From Bugula neritina (lineage: Eukaryota > Bryozoa > Gymnolaemata > Cheilostomatida > Bugulidae), in NCBI GenBank assembly GCA_964035545.1, contig OZ037766.1, positions 28,524,673-28,588,672 on the forward strand: a DNA stretch of 64,000 nucleotides, written 5' to 3'. A program made the position numbers and the translations under genes. Below, piece after piece: positions 39,384 to 54,640 of the stretch (positions are counted from its first letter, which is position 1; every line of letters begins with the position of its first letter). Under the pieces are notes generated by a model. It had not been told where the DNA came from. It made no database searches and worked only from the letters and a program-made list of their open reading frames with translations.

Positions 39384-40248
39384 TGTGTATGTGTGTGTGT
39401 GTTGTGAAATATAATGGTTTATCAGATAAATTGATTTTAATTACCTAGTATAAATTTTAAAAGTATTGTGACTTATTTGTATAGTCGCAACTTGTAACAA
39501 CTTGTAGCATAATGATGTGGATCATTTACTGGTTTGAGTGAATTATTGTTGAGCAAGGTCTCGCACAAAACAAGGTTTTGATACGGAGTCAGAAGAAAAT
39601 GGTTTAATAAATCTCTCACAGAATTTGTTAATTCTTCCAAATTGTAAAACTACAATCAATATAAAGCATACATAATAATGTGTTGAAACTCATATAATAC
39701 AAAAATAGCAATTGTTCAAATATTAGCTATAATACTTTAAATATCTATAGTATGCATATACTAAATTGCAAAACTTCTATGAATATATTATGATAACTCC
39801 ACCATTTCTTTAATATATTGAGCTGGTTGTAAGTTGACATACATGTGCCAAAAGCAGCTGGTTTTTGGCCTTTTGAATTTCTCTACATTGCATGCAGAGT
39901 ATATTTTGTTCAGAGTCTAAACAAAGTAAATCTCATGTTTTCTCGTAATACAGTCTCAGCAACTTAAACTTGCTTTTTATTTATTTTATACTCCCAACAA
40001 GTTGACTTTTAAATTGTAATATTGTATCTGATTCATCATAATATACCAGATAAAACTTTTAACAAAACTTAGATGACTACAAGTTACTGCTAGCAATTTT
40101 GGTTTCTAAATGGATATGCATCATGCATTTTAAACAAAAGAAAGCAAGTCACTAAAAGTAGTTTATCAAGCGTATAGCTTTAGTTACGCCATTGGAGTTG
40201 AGGAAGATTTATAGTATATAAAAATTATGATGGTTTAATTTGCTTTAG
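38367..40248. other. Upstream region of gene 3 plus unit B/C junction
   Basis: Conserved with 29844-31741. It keeps the uninterrupted site AGCAAATG (38952-38959) into which the hAT-like element inserted in unit C. It contains the GT repeat at about 39310-39402. Confidence 0.5.
39310..39402. repeat. (GT)n repeat at the unit B/C junction
   Basis: A GT run with two TATG interruptions, positionally equivalent to the tract at 30790. Confidence 0.9.
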
Positions 40249-40403
40249 GGGAGTTGAGAAAATGGATTTCACTGGATGCATTTGGATTCCCAGATCAGGG
40301 GCACATCATTGACATGTGTTTCAGAAAAAACTCGCTATGGGCTGCAGCACTAAGACATGGTCTCTACAAATTTGATTTTGCTTTAATGCATTTTATTTAT
40401 TGA
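40249..40403 (+). pseudogene. Orphan copy 2 of the gene-1 last exon
   Basis: Acceptor TTTAG and reading frame are kept (GELRKWISLDAFGFPDQGHI), with the same one-base extension of the C-terminus as copy 1. No companion exons lie upstream. Confidence 0.8.
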
Positions 40404-42085
40404 AAATATGTTCAAGAGATTCTATCAGCTATTTTATATGTAGAGTTGTTTCTTACTTATGTTAATATAATATATATTGCACTGAACACTAAGGTAAATA
40501 CTGGATGAAACTGCTATATTATATGTGTTACTCATTTATTCCTATAAAATTGATGGTCAGAATATTTTTATTTGCTCATTTGCTATGAATAAACTTATAT
40601 TTAACAGCCTAAAGCATGCCTTGCTATTAAATGTGATAAATACTGAAAATTAATGTTGCATTATATTCAAGCATTACCATAGTAACAGAAATACAGAAAA
40701 AAATTTTTATATTTTTCTGGTGTCAATTCATCGCTTTTACACTGTGAAATTGTAGTTTAGTGAGCAAGACCTTTTTTCTGCCGGTAATATATACTAGTAG
40801 CACCCTGGTTTGCTAAAAGAACTTCATATTACAAAGTTATTTCAGCAATGCATAGTTTTATTTATACCAATAAGATGTAAAAGTTCAAAAGCAGTTTATA
40901 TCTACAAAAAACTGATATTTAAAATCCAATGAGTTAAGTCAGTAAAAACATACACATATTACATCATTAAAACAATACATGAGTTCCATTGCCTCAAATT
41001 ACTCATGGTGCTATATTGAAGCAGAATTTCAAACGTAAGTTTTGCTTTATTTGAGGCAGAAGTGTTTTGTTGCAAAAAGCTTTCCAGTGACTTTTACCAA
41101 GAGTTTAAAAGAAAAGGCATTAACCCCTAGGACTGATTTAAATAATGTCAGTGACTTGCAAAACAGGGGCTGTTATATCTTTAATGGTGTACATAGTTTC
41201 TTTTTTCTTCTCAAATCTATTTCAATTACCTATTATCCTTTTACATTTTTTACACGATAAAAGCATTTTTTAAAACTTTTATTGTGCATGTGAATGACTA
41301 GACATTTATTAATGATTATATTGGATGGGAAGGTTAGTTTTAGACTAAAGATTTAAACTCCCTGCTACTCAAATTGTAATACAAGAGTTATATGACTGAC
41401 CACACTGCCCGAGCAGTGATCACTAGAGCACCTCAATAGTTTGTGTAAAGGAGAGTAATTGTTTTTCTGCCAACATTGTCCTATAGAAGCTTACAACAAG
41501 ACTACAACAATAATTATATAACCAAGACCTCATAAGCACTAAAATCTAATATTATTATCAGTTTATGATATTCATACACTTGTTTTGTTAGTATTTCCAC
41601 TGCAGTGACAGTAAAAGTGGAAAATAAAGTGACAGGTAAAAGTCATATATATATAATTAATTGAATGCCAGAAATAGTTTGAGCATTGTTTTTATTCTAC
41701 AATATTATATAAAATTATATGAAGTCAGCATAATTATTACATTACTAATAGTGCAACAACTTCATATTATTATCAAGCATAAAACAAAAAAATTAGCAAA
41801 ACATGATATCAAAAACCAGACATTAGTCGGCATAGAAAAATATTAAAAAGCTAAAAGAAAGTCTACTCTGTTATAAATATAAGATTATAAATGGAAGCGG
41901 CTAATAAATTTGTAAGCTTGAAAAACTTTTATGCAAGGGTTAATCTGTTATAATTATTGATAACATAAGATATACAATATTCCGTAGTGCCAGAAGTTGT
42001 ACTGGAAAAATTTGTAGAATTTTCGTAACAAATGAATGCATTTGCTTTTATTTTAGACGAGCCCTGTAAAAGTTTTATATCTCAT
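40404..42085. other. 3' spacer of unit C
   Basis: No gene. In its central part (around 41345-41520) it matches unit A better than units B and D. Confidence 0.55.
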
Positions 42086-45000
42086 TCACGAGATATTGTA
42101 AATTTTTAAAGATTTGCCACGAACTGTCACCAGCTTAGCTCCACATACTGAGGCAGAGTGTACATCTCCAATATTACCAAGATGAATATTCACACATTTA
42201 CCTGAAACCAACAGTAAACTCTTTGATTATATTTCAGTGAGATGCAATATATAAGTATAAATGGCACTAATTGTTACCAGCATTATATGCTTAAGACCTG
42301 CCAGTGCGCAAACTGCAACAGACTGCTGTAAACACAATACAGTACTTACATATTACCAACAATATCATAACATTTAATATGTATATAATTAGTAATATGT
42401 CTATTAACCAAATAGTTTATTATAGTGACATTATATTACAAATTAAGACAAACACTTGTAAAAAATAATTAAACCAGTCCTTCTTCCTTAGTAGACTACT
42501 TTGTCTACAGCCTCCCTGAATCACTCAGTATAACACAGTACAGTACTCACCTGTATCACAGTCCAACTCTGAAACTTTACCATCTTTTCCTCTAACTAAT
42601 ATTTTGCTGTCTCTGTAACAAACAACTGATCGTGGCTCTTTAATAGCTGTAGAAGTCCAAACCACTTGCCCACTGCTGATGTTGATCAGGGAGACGGTAC
42701 TTTTAACTGAGATGGCAACACAGTCTGCCCTCACAGGACATATGCCATGTGTACCACCATCAGAGTTGAAGGGAATTTCTCTAATAATCTTACCACGTAG
42801 GGTGTACACTGACACTGTTTTTTTGCTGCAATTTCTCACAACTATTCTGTCCCCTAATGCAGTAAGTAAGTTTAGATTGCTACTAGAATCATGATGATCC
42901 CACTGACATAGTAACTTACCATTCAGGTCACTGACAAATATTTTCCATGATTTGCCATAATCCAACAAGTAAATTTCATTATTGTAAGCAGTCATTCCAT
43001 TTACACTCCTAGCAGTAAAAAACGTTTTTATACTTTTTGCTTTCGAACTATTTATATCTAGTGAGTATATGTCACTGTTCCATGAGGTAAGATATGCTGT
43101 ATCATTCATGAAATCCAAGTAATTAAATTCACTCTGTAACTGCACTTCCTTAGCAAAGTGAATACTGATAGGATCCGGAACCACACGGCCATGTTTGATT
43201 TCAATCTCCGCAGTCCGATATTTTCCTAAAAGCAGAAAATAGTAACTATAGCTATCTTCTTTTTCACATTTAAACGATTTTAGGTAAAATGGCACAGGTA
43301 AAAGTGGCACCAACTCCAAACTTATACCCCAAACCCTCATATTGAGAATGTGCCATTTTTACCTACTTTGCCACTTGTGCCATTTTTACCAGACACCCAT
43401 TTAAACAATATCTATAGTTACTCAGCATAATATAAAAGAGTAGACAAAACTAAACTGTGACTTTGATGACAGAATGCTATACTAGATACTAGATGTTATA
43501 TAATCTATGTAAGTAAGTAATGGTGAAGGTTTAGAAGCTGTTCTGATACACAATTATAGTTTTAGAAAAAGCTACTGGAATCGCGTAACTTCAGCTAACA
43601 TTTCAAATTCAAGAATAAAACTTTTTATCTTGTTTGAGTTATATTTCATTGAGGTTTAAGATTATTGGAAAGATAACTTCATGCTAAAACTATCAGCCAA
43701 GACAGTTTTCAGCACTTCATTTAAATAGCAAAACAGAAAATGCATCTAGTTAGTTTTAAAATAACATTCACCTATGGATGAATTTTAGCAAACCTATAAC
43801 CAATATATTAAAATAGCATTTTGTTTCAAATTGACTTCTGCCACAATATAATATTCTGTAACAGCTGGTACTAACATTTTTTCTTTTTGATATACTGAAA
43901 TAATCACTGTAAAAAATAAACAGAAGTTATCAGATATCACTACTCCTACCCTTCACTTTGAGTCTTGGCAAGTCTTTAGTTGGTAACTTTGGCAGTCCTT
44001 CCAAGGTCAGCTGCTTCAACTCTGTTTCTAATTCCTCAAATCTGTTAACAACATCTACCTGCAAGACGTATGCAATTAGTTTGAATCAGACTTCTTAGAC
44101 TATTAGAAAGTTGACTTTCAGTATTTTATTAGCGCAACTGTTTCAGATAGCAGACTATGATCTGTCAACCAGGTGCCAGTAGCGTTTCTGGTGTATGATG
44201 ATATTTCTATGAAAAACTAATAAGTATTTTAAATTTAACAAAAATTTTCTTTATATAAAAATTACAATTTGTCCATATAAGACTTTTGGTGTTTGAGGAA
44301 AACTCTGTCTGTGACAAACTAAATAGATATTTTATATTCATTAAAAAGTCTGTTTACTACACTGTAACTATAAACAAATATAAACAACCTGTATACCTCA
44401 TGGCCGTCCTTTACACTAACATCCAGTCTCTGAATTTCCACATTCAAACTGTCTAATCTCTTAGCAACTTCCTCATCCATAAAATTAACTACTTCCTGTC
44501 TAAAGTTCTGTCTGTGTGTCATAAGTTCTGTTTCTATTTCATCATACTTGGCTTTGATGGCTTCAATCTATAAACAGTTACACGCCTCCATACTTTCATT
44601 GATTTAGTCGAAAGTTGCAAAGTGACATTGAATACTATTAGAAAAGTAAAAACTAAATTATTTATTCAAAGATTAGATATAAAGCAATTTTTTCTAAACA
44701 CATATATCTAGTGCACTTACAATATAATGATATATGGCGACTCTTGAAATATATTATTGCAAAAGCTATTTTAAAAAGCTACTCCGATGTGTGCGTGTGA
44801 GCGTGTGTGTGTGTGTGCGCGCGTGTGTAGTGTGTGTGCGTGTTGTGTAATATATAGGAAATATTATATCTGTTAGACTCTAACCTGCTCATCTCTTGTT
44901 TTATGTAAAAGTTCTTTCTGTTCTGCAGTCTCCTTGTCAATATCTGCTAAGGTCACATGACTCTGCTTTAAAAGAGTAGACAACTCTCCTTCTTTCTTCT

Positions 45001-47030
45001 GAGCTTCAGTTTTCAACTCACTAAACTTCACTCTAAGTCTCTTTACTAGAGCTGTGAGAGACACGGCTTGGTGTCGGGAACCTGGAGGCAGAAATATTAA
45101 ACAATGAGATTGAAATATTTCATATTTAACAGAGATAGTTTAATAAATTTACTTTATCTAACACAATTCACAATGATGTTTAAAATGTTCCTGTCACCAC
45201 TTAGTAATTTAATATTATTTGGTGAATAAAAGCTGGCCTTATTTTATTCACATCGCAAAACTATGCGCTTTATTTGATTAATAAAATTCATAAACCCTTG
45301 TTTTGAGAATCATAATACCTATATATATAGTTCAAATTTATGATTGTGAAAGTAAAGCATATCAAACTTGTAAAGCTGATTGGTTCCTTCTTTTGTGAAG
45401 ATCCATGAAACTTAGCAACAATTTAGTTGAATATTTAAACCCCAAGTAACTTAAAGACATTATTTGTAATATTTTCCAAAACAATAGTTATAATAGTTTC
45501 AATAGTTTTAGCAAAGTAGTAACCTTAAAGCAGCACTAAAATATAGGAGTACTTTCTTTGCGACTATAAAAATATTTTGGTACAGTCTCCAATACAGAGT
45601 TATAGTTATAACTGTAATGATATAAATGTCACTACAGAGTGTCACATTCCCCTACCTTTAGGGCAGCCATCTTTGTCATCCATACACTGAGCACACAACA
45701 CTCTGTGACACATTTCACAAGCCATGGAGACTACAACACTTGTGTGTGTCTTGCAGTGACGTGGTTCAAGTTTATTCTTTTCTCTGACATACTCATCTAT
45801 GTGTATGACATGATGATCAGGGAAGATATCTCCATGACCCTGGTAATATTATACTACAGCATTAACTCATAGGACACCCTAAGTTAATGTTTTCTACAAA
45901 AATACTTCTAGTCATAAACTTTAAAATAATATTATTTATTCAACAAACTGAAAGCGAAAGTAATAACCAAAGTTCTATTTTAGTACAGAGATTCGAGAAA
46001 CAAAGAATTTGCTCATCACATGAAATTTTAAAAGTCTCAAGTTCACAATTTCCATCAAGTATCAGCATACCTACTACAAGCAGTGTTGTATAACCAGATT
46101 TGAATGTCTGTGTAATATATCTATCTAATATTTTAATATACCACGTTTATATAATAGCTTTTCTCATGCTTTAAAGCTAAAGTCATTCTTGCAATGTAAA
46201 AGCAACTTCTTATATAATTTAAATTACAAAAGTCAACTGTTGTCATGGGTGTTCCTTACATAATAATGCTGAACTTTAAACAAATTAATGCTTCACTTTT
46301 AATCTTTCTATGAAATTTAAGAATAAAGACAATTAAAAAGGAAACAAACCTCTTGGTGTTTAACACAGAATCTTCTACTACATTGCCGGCAGTAGACTGT
46401 AGCTTTTTCTGTAATATCCTTTTGTTTACAAGAGTCACACGCTAAGTCAGCAGTATCTAGAGAGGGTAACTCTGAAATACTTGTATCATATGTGGCTCTA
46501 AAATAACAGTGTTTATTCAATACCTGAAGTGATCCTAAATTCTCTGCAGTATGGTGCAGATTGACATTTTGATTTGATGAGAAAAATGTTTTGCTAAATA
46601 TTTTTATTGTATTGAAAACTATTATGGAAATTCAAATTAAAAATACTAGTTGCTGACACATCATATATTGTATTGGGTATTGTGGTATTGAATTTTACCC
46701 AGTGGTGCCTCACTGGGATTCCAAACCGAGACATCAGGCTTGCAAGCAGGCCCGCTAACCATTGCACCCCGGAACCACTGGGTGAAACTCAACACTACAG
46801 GTATCTACATCAAAAAATTAACTTGTTTTCACACTTTAGTATAAGAAATAAAGTTATTAAATAGCAAACCTGCAGTTACCACACTTGAGAACTTTTGTTT
46901 TCTCCAGATATTTCTCAAGACAAGTTGAGCAGAAGACATGGGTACAAGGAAGTGACTTGAGATTAACTGTGTGTTCAAAACAGTAGCCGCAAATCTTAAG
47001 CTCAGCGGATACAATCGAACCAGACGCCAT
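42086..47030 (-). CDS. TRIM-like gene 4 (unit C): RING, two B-boxes, coiled coil, propeller (586 aa)
   Basis: Minus-strand exons 47030-46870, 46497-46350, 45839-45656, 45081-44885, 44567-44397, 44058-43950, 43225-42551 and 42201-42086 join in phase (1761 bases), again with the same intron positions. RING and B-box cysteines and histidines are kept, with YCK changed to HCK at the start of the second B-box. Exon 7 begins GKYRTAEIEIKHG, as in unit D. Exon 8 resembles that of unit A and ends NIS. The ORF running upstream of exon 7 (to 43340) is intron read-through across a small inserted foldback element and is not part of the coding region. Likely a working E3 ligase paralogue. Confidence 0.9.
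43267..43406. mobile_element. Small foldback (MITE-like) insertion in intron 6 of gene 4, with 9-bp target duplication
   Basis: The 122-bp insert (43276-43397) is flanked on both sides by CATTTAAAC, present once at the equivalent point of units A and B. Near its ends are inverted motifs GGTAAAATGGCAC and GTGCCATTTTTACC. No coding capacity. The same insertion, longer, is in unit D. Confidence 0.75.
46688..46792. repeat. 105-bp tRNA-like foldback in intron 1 of gene 4
   Basis: Same element and position as in genes 2 and 3. Confidence 0.55.
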
Positions 47031-47615
47031 TGACTGAAATTCATTGAAAAATTAAAATCTCAACGTAACCGAAAATAGATAACATTTTTAGACAGTTTTC
47101 GTAGAGATTGACACTAAGACACCAGATGTAGTCTGAGAGTTTCAGTGTAAAATTCATCATGGTCAACTTTAAGGTAGTCAATAACAATTGAGATATTCAT
47201 ATTATATAAATTCAAAATGAAAATGAAAATCAGAATAAAATGAGTCACCGTAACTACCAGAATCAGTAACAGCAAAAGCAATTCAGTAATAGTTAAAGGG
47301 AAACACTAAGCGTAAGTATAATTTCAACAAAAAGAGTCAGAGTATGCATCTAATAACATTAAATTTACTCTAAAATGAAATTGAAATTTTATTAAAATAA
47401 CTCTATTCAGACTAAAAACCCCTTGCTTATTTTGACCCCAATAAATATAACCACAAATATTATCAGTTTATATAATAGCTGAGCTATCCAACCTAAGCCA
47501 ATTCACTGCAACTAATATGGCAGTGGTAGTCAAAAAAAGATAAAACATATAATTATAATTCTCATTTATTTTAGTAGACGTAGTAGAACTAGAAGCAAAA
47601 CTGCATTTTGACTTC
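47031..47615. other. Upstream region of gene 4
   Basis: Homologous to the regions upstream of genes 2 and 3 and likely to contain the promoter. It is interrupted at 47616 by the hAT-like insertion, about 590 bases before the gene start. Confidence 0.5.
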
Positions 47616-49644
<2,029 letters not shown>

Positions 49645-49995
49645 CGCCTTTGACTAGGGAAATCCCCATCGGGTAGTTTCGTGTAACAGCGACTATCATT
49701 GAGAAATGTTGCAACAAGGGTTTTCTATGTTATCCATTGGTTTTCGGTTGACATTGAAGCCATAACTCCACAGATCTCGTAGCGTTTTCCCACCACTGAA
49801 ATGGAAGACATAATATTATTGAGTTCATTGAGCATAACATTGTGATAGTTTTGGTGGGCTGAAATTAATTAACTGAAAAAGATAACTCCTGTTAAGTAAA
49901 AGAGAGAACAGAGAGTGTCTTTCCCAGTTGCATAATTCTTTATTTGGCAGAGAGTATGTAATAGTAGTCTTTGTCCTATGTCTGTCCCCGTGTGT

Positions 49996-50290
<295 letters not shown>

Positions 50291-51117
50291 AAATATAATG
50301 GTTTATTAGATGAATTGATTTTAATTAGTATAAATTTTGAAAGTATTGTGACTTATTTGTATAGTCGCAACTTGTAACAACTTGTAGTATAATGATGTGA
50401 ATTATTTACTGGTTTGAGTGAATTATTGTTGAGCAAGGTCTCGCACAAAACAAGGTTTTGATACGGAGTCAGAAGAAAATGGTTTAATAAATCTCTAACA
50501 AAATTTATTAATTCTTCCAAATTGTACAACTACAATCAATATAAAGCATAATGTGTTGAAACTCATATAATACAAAAATAGCAATTGTTCAAATATTAGC
50601 TATAATACTTTAAATATCTATAGTATGCAATATACTAAATTGCAAAACTTCTATGAATGTATTATGATAACTCCACCATTTCTGTAATATATTGAGCTGG
50701 TTGTAGGTTGACATACATGTGCCAAAAGCAGGTTTTTGGCCTCTTGAATTTCTCTACATTGCATGCAGAGCATATTTTGTTCAGAGTCTAAACAAAGTAA
50801 ATCTCATGTTTTCTCGTAATACAGTCTCAGCATCTTAAACTTGCTTTTTATTTATTTTATACTCCCAACAAGTTGACTTTTAAATTGTAATATTGTATCT
50901 GATTCACTGTAATATACTAGATAAAACTTTTAACAAAACTTGGATGACTACAAGTTACTGCTAGCTTTTGGTTTCTAAATGCATATGCATCATGCATTTT
51001 AAACAAAAGAAAGCAAGTCACTAAAAGTAGTTTATCAAGCATATAGCTTTAGTTACGCCATTAAAGTTGAGGAAGATTTATAGTATATAAAAACTATGAT
51101 GGTTTAATTTGCTTTAG

Positions 51118-51272
51118 GGGAGTTGAGAAAATGGATTTCACTGGATGCGTTTGGATTTCCAGATCAGGGACACATCATTGACATGTGTCTCAGAAAAAAC
51201 TCGCTATGGGCTGCAGCACTAAGACATGGTCTCTACAAATTTGATTTTGCTTTAATGCATTTTATTTATTGA
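51118..51272 (+). pseudogene. Orphan copy 3 of the gene-1 last exon
   Basis: Same acceptor, frame and C-terminal extension as copies 1 and 2 (GELRKWISLDAFGFPDQGHI). It lies about 390 bases upstream of the gypsy insertion. Confidence 0.8.
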
Positions 51273-51660
51273 AAATATGTTCAAGAGATTTTATCAGCTG
51301 TTTTATATGTAGAGTTGTTTCTTACTTATGTTAATATAATAATATATATTGCACTGAACACTAAGGTAAATACTGGATGAAACTGCTATATTATATGTGT
51401 TACTCATTTATTCCTATAAAATTGATGGTCAGAATATTTTTATTTGCTCATTTGCTATGAATAAACTTATATTTAACAGCCTAAAGCATGCCTTGCTATT
51501 AAATGTGATAAATACTGGAAATTATTGTTGCATTATATTCAAGCATTACCATAGTAACAGAAATACAGAAAAAAATTTTATATTTTCTGGTGTCAATTCA
51601 TCGCTTTTACACTGTGAAATTGTAGTTTAGTGAGCAAGACCTTTTTTCTGCCGGTAATAT

Positions 51661-51966
51661 TGTGGTGGCTCGTGGAGCTACCAGCAACACAATACGCAAG
51701 GTTGCGTATTGACCCGGAACAATGTATTAGCCAATTAGCTAGGCTGTTTTATGAGTAAGAGTAGCAGCTTCGCGCTACTAGCTCAGTTGAGGATAGTGCT
51801 GTAAATTAAATAGACGTGTGTATCATTACTGTTGTACATTAGATTTTATTATGTATTCTTGTATTAAAATATAACGATATCTACTCGACTTAACTCGGTG
51901 AAGTTTCTCTAGTGATAAATAGACTCTCTTGGTGGCACATCAACCCTAAATCTGGAAAACATAACA
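51661..51966 (+). repeat. 5' LTR of the gypsy element
   Basis: 306 bases, differing from the 3' LTR at one visible position (GTTGCGTATT against GTTGTGTATT). The internal region starts GTGGTGGCAGCAGTGGG, which should include the primer-binding site; the tRNA was not identified. Confidence 0.95.
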
Positions 51967-51999
51967 GTGGTGGCAGCAGTGGGATAGTGTATATCAAAG

Positions 52000-52857
52000 A
52001 TGGAGACTGAAAATGCTAGAATGCAACCACCCCCAGTAGAAGGTGAGCGTAGAAATGCTGTTAATCCTGTGAATCGTGAGGGAGAAGAAGCTTATAGACA
52101 TTGCTTGAAAGCTCCCACCTTTACTGGGTCGGAAGATGTCGAACAATTTATACAAGAATTTAGAGAGGTAATGGAGGTTGCTCAATGGCCGCATAGAGTG
52201 GCCCTTATTCAATTGCGGAGAGCGGTGACGGAGCAAGCCAAGCCGTACGGTGTGGGATACTGGATACTGGCTGCGCTGCGGGCCCGTTTTGGCACCTCCG
52301 TAATAGACGCTAGGACCAAGCTAGAGAGATTGTGCCGCACCCCGCGGACCTCGCTGCAAGAACATGCCGCGACGGTGAAGAAGCTGGCGCAGATTGCATA
52401 TAGCGATCTGCCAGCACAACACCAAGAGCGTTACACCTATGACGCCTTTGTCCAGTCACTAAACGACCTGGGCCTAGACCATCACCTACGAGCTAAAGGG
52501 ATAACCAGAATAGAGGATGCCCTGAAGGCTGGAGAAGCTTACCTGTTGGCTACCCAAATGCATCGAGCACAAAGGAACCCACCAGTAGTTGGAGTCAGCG
52601 CTGCCAGGGCTACGACAGGCTCCGAAGCCCTTCCGCTGGAAGCCGAAGTGGACCGTATGGTAGAGATGCTGGGACAACTGGTAACCATTCTGGCCGGTGC
52701 TGGCCCCGGTCAGGCCCTGCGGGTGCCCCCAACACCTGTGGGGCAGGGCTGGAGTAGCGCTGATCAGGACCAGGGACAGAAAGGACGACCCCAATACCAG
52801 GGGGCGTTAAACTGTCACGGCCCGCGGACACTCTCCCTCCCCGCGGGCCGCAACTAA
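52000..52857 (+). CDS. Gypsy gag-like polyprotein (capsid region)
   Basis: 285 codons from the ATG 34 bases after the 5' LTR. The central part (PTFTGSEDVEQFIQEFREVM, then LRARFGTS and a Leu/Ala-rich helical stretch) matches the capsid fold of gypsy gag proteins. A typical Cys-knuckle is not intact: only NCHG and, in a neighbouring frame, ARGHSP remain near the end, so the C-terminus looks damaged by small indels. An Arg/Pro-rich continuation is open in another frame (about 52860-53158). Confidence 0.75.
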   Translation: METENARMQPPPVEGERRNAVNPVNREGEEAYRHCLKAPTFTGSEDVEQFIQEFREVMEVAQWPHRVALIQLRRAVTEQAKPYGVGYWILAALRARFGTSVIDARTKLERLCRTPRTSLQEHAATVKKLAQIAYSDLPAQHQERYTYDAFVQSLNDLGLDHHLRAKGITRIEDALKAGEAYLLATQMHRAQRNPPVVGVSAARATTGSEALPLEAEVDRMVEMLGQLVTILAGAGPGQALRVPPTPVGQGWSSADQDQGQKGRPQYQGALNCHGPRTLSLPAGRN

Positions 52858-53158
52858 AGGAGTATGGTGGAACACGCCGTCGTCTGTCCGTACGGACACG
52901 GCGGAACATTCCACCCGAGTGGCAGGTACCACGCAGGACTAGTAGGCCCGCACAACGGCCCAGTACCTTCTCCCTGCCACTCGCTAACCGGTTTCACCGG
53001 TTACCTCGGGAAGAGGAGCCCGCCACTGAAATGGAGCCAGAAGGCCCAGTGGAGAGCCCCAAACCCCGCCGGCACCAACCTCGCCGCCGGAAGCCCCGTA
53101 AATCACGGGTGAAACCCCCGCCGTCCTGTCAATCCAGGACAGCACATGCGGGGGGGGG

Positions 53159-54640
53159 GTGAAAGTACAACCACATGGAGAGAGCTATTTCCTACCCGGA
53201 AAGGTGGCTGGCAACGCCGTCACTTTCCTGCTCGACTCCGGTTGTACTACCAACCTTCTCAGTCGTAGAGTCTTTGAGGCACTGCCCCGCCGGGACAGGG
53301 ATAGAGTACGACCGTATACTGGAGAACATGGCACCCTGGCAGACGGGTCATGTATCCCCTTTTATGGTATTATCGAGCTCCCTGGGCGTGTCCGAGATCA
53401 GGCTGTACAGGAGACCTTTATCATAGGTCAACTGGAGGAAGATGCTATCCTCGGAATGCCCTTCTTGAAGCAACACCAGTGCCGAATAGATTTTAGTAAG
53501 TCGGTGGTGCTGATGGGCGGGCGAGAACTCGCCTGTGTGGATAAGTTTGGGCGTCCTCTGGTGGGCGGTGTTCAGGTAGTTCGAAACTGCACAGTACCCG
53601 GACGCTCCAGAGCTACTATCCACTGCCGAGTGAACAGCAACCGGATAGCCAGGCTCGGGGTCGTTGAAAGCGCGCACGAAAGGATCCAACTCGCCAGTAG
53701 TTAAAACCGACTAACTGAGCGAGGGGAGGTCTTAGTGCAGTGCATCAACCCCTTTACCGAGCCCATTGAGCTCCCAGCTGGGTCAATGCTGGGCCGGTTC
53801 CATTCCGTCCAGGAAGAGGACGTGGGCCCGTCGCTGGGTGACGCGACGGAGGCACCCCCTCGACACCCTATTCAGGGATGAGGGGCAGTCCCAACACATC
53901 TCCGGGAGTTATACGAAACAGCCAGTGGCGGCTGCGCGAGTAACAGAGAACGCCAAGCTATGGCTAAGTTACTACGCGACTACGGTGATGTGTTCAGCAG
54001 CGGAGAGCATGACGTGGGACTGACTGGAATTGTCAGACACGAAATACCGCTGACTGCAGGGACAGTCCCTGTCCGGCAGCCCACGCGCAGGCTGGGGCCG
54101 GAGAAAGAGAAGGAGGTTAGCCGACAAGTACGGGATCTTCTGGACCGGGGACTGATAGAGCCCGCCCATAGTGCGTGGAGCTCGCCAGTCGTACTGGTCC
54201 GGAAGAAAGACGGCAGTTGGCGGTTCTGTGTGGACTACCGCAAACTCAATAGCGTAACCATACAGGACGCCTACCCTCTACCTCGTATTGACGAGTCATT
54301 GGACGCCCTAGCCGGCAGCAAGTACTTCAGTACGTTAGACTTGCTAAGCGGCTATTGGCAGGTTCCTCTGAGTCTCGACGCCCAAGAGAAAGCGGCGTTT
54401 ATCACACGGGACGGGTTGTGGAAGTGGAAGGTGCTGCCTTTCGGGTTAACCTCCGCCCCAGCCACCTTCCAGAGGCTGATGGAACAAGTCCTTAGCGGAC
54501 TCCATTGGAAGACACTGCTGGTCTACCTCGATGATGTCATCGTAATCTCTCCAGACTTCGAGACACATGTCAGTCGTCTGCAGGAGGTTTTCGAGAGACT
54601 CCGAGGTGCCGGTCTCAAGCTCAAACCTTCCAAGTGCGCT
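53159..54640 (+). pseudogene. Gypsy pol, first part: protease and reverse transcriptase (two in-frame stops)
   Basis: One frame runs from a 10-G run (53150-53159) through an aspartic protease (LLDSGCTTNLLS; GMPFLKQH) to reverse transcriptase motifs (SSPVVLVRKKDGSWRFCVDY; TLDLLSGYWQVPL; PFGLTSAPATFQ; catalytic YLDD). TAA at 53702-53704 and TGA at 53879-53881 interrupt it between protease and RT. A one-base shift near 54640, just after KLKPSKCA, moves the frame to the next ORF. The catalytic residues of both enzymes are intact. The continuous gag-pol product can only be made if the stops and shifts are sequencing errors or are suppressed. Confidence 0.85.

Noticed and set aside
43226-43340. N-terminal extension of the propeller ORF in unit C
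   Set aside because: It reads through the intron 6 acceptor and the inserted foldback element. Sister copies show the acceptor at the exon border and no such peptide.
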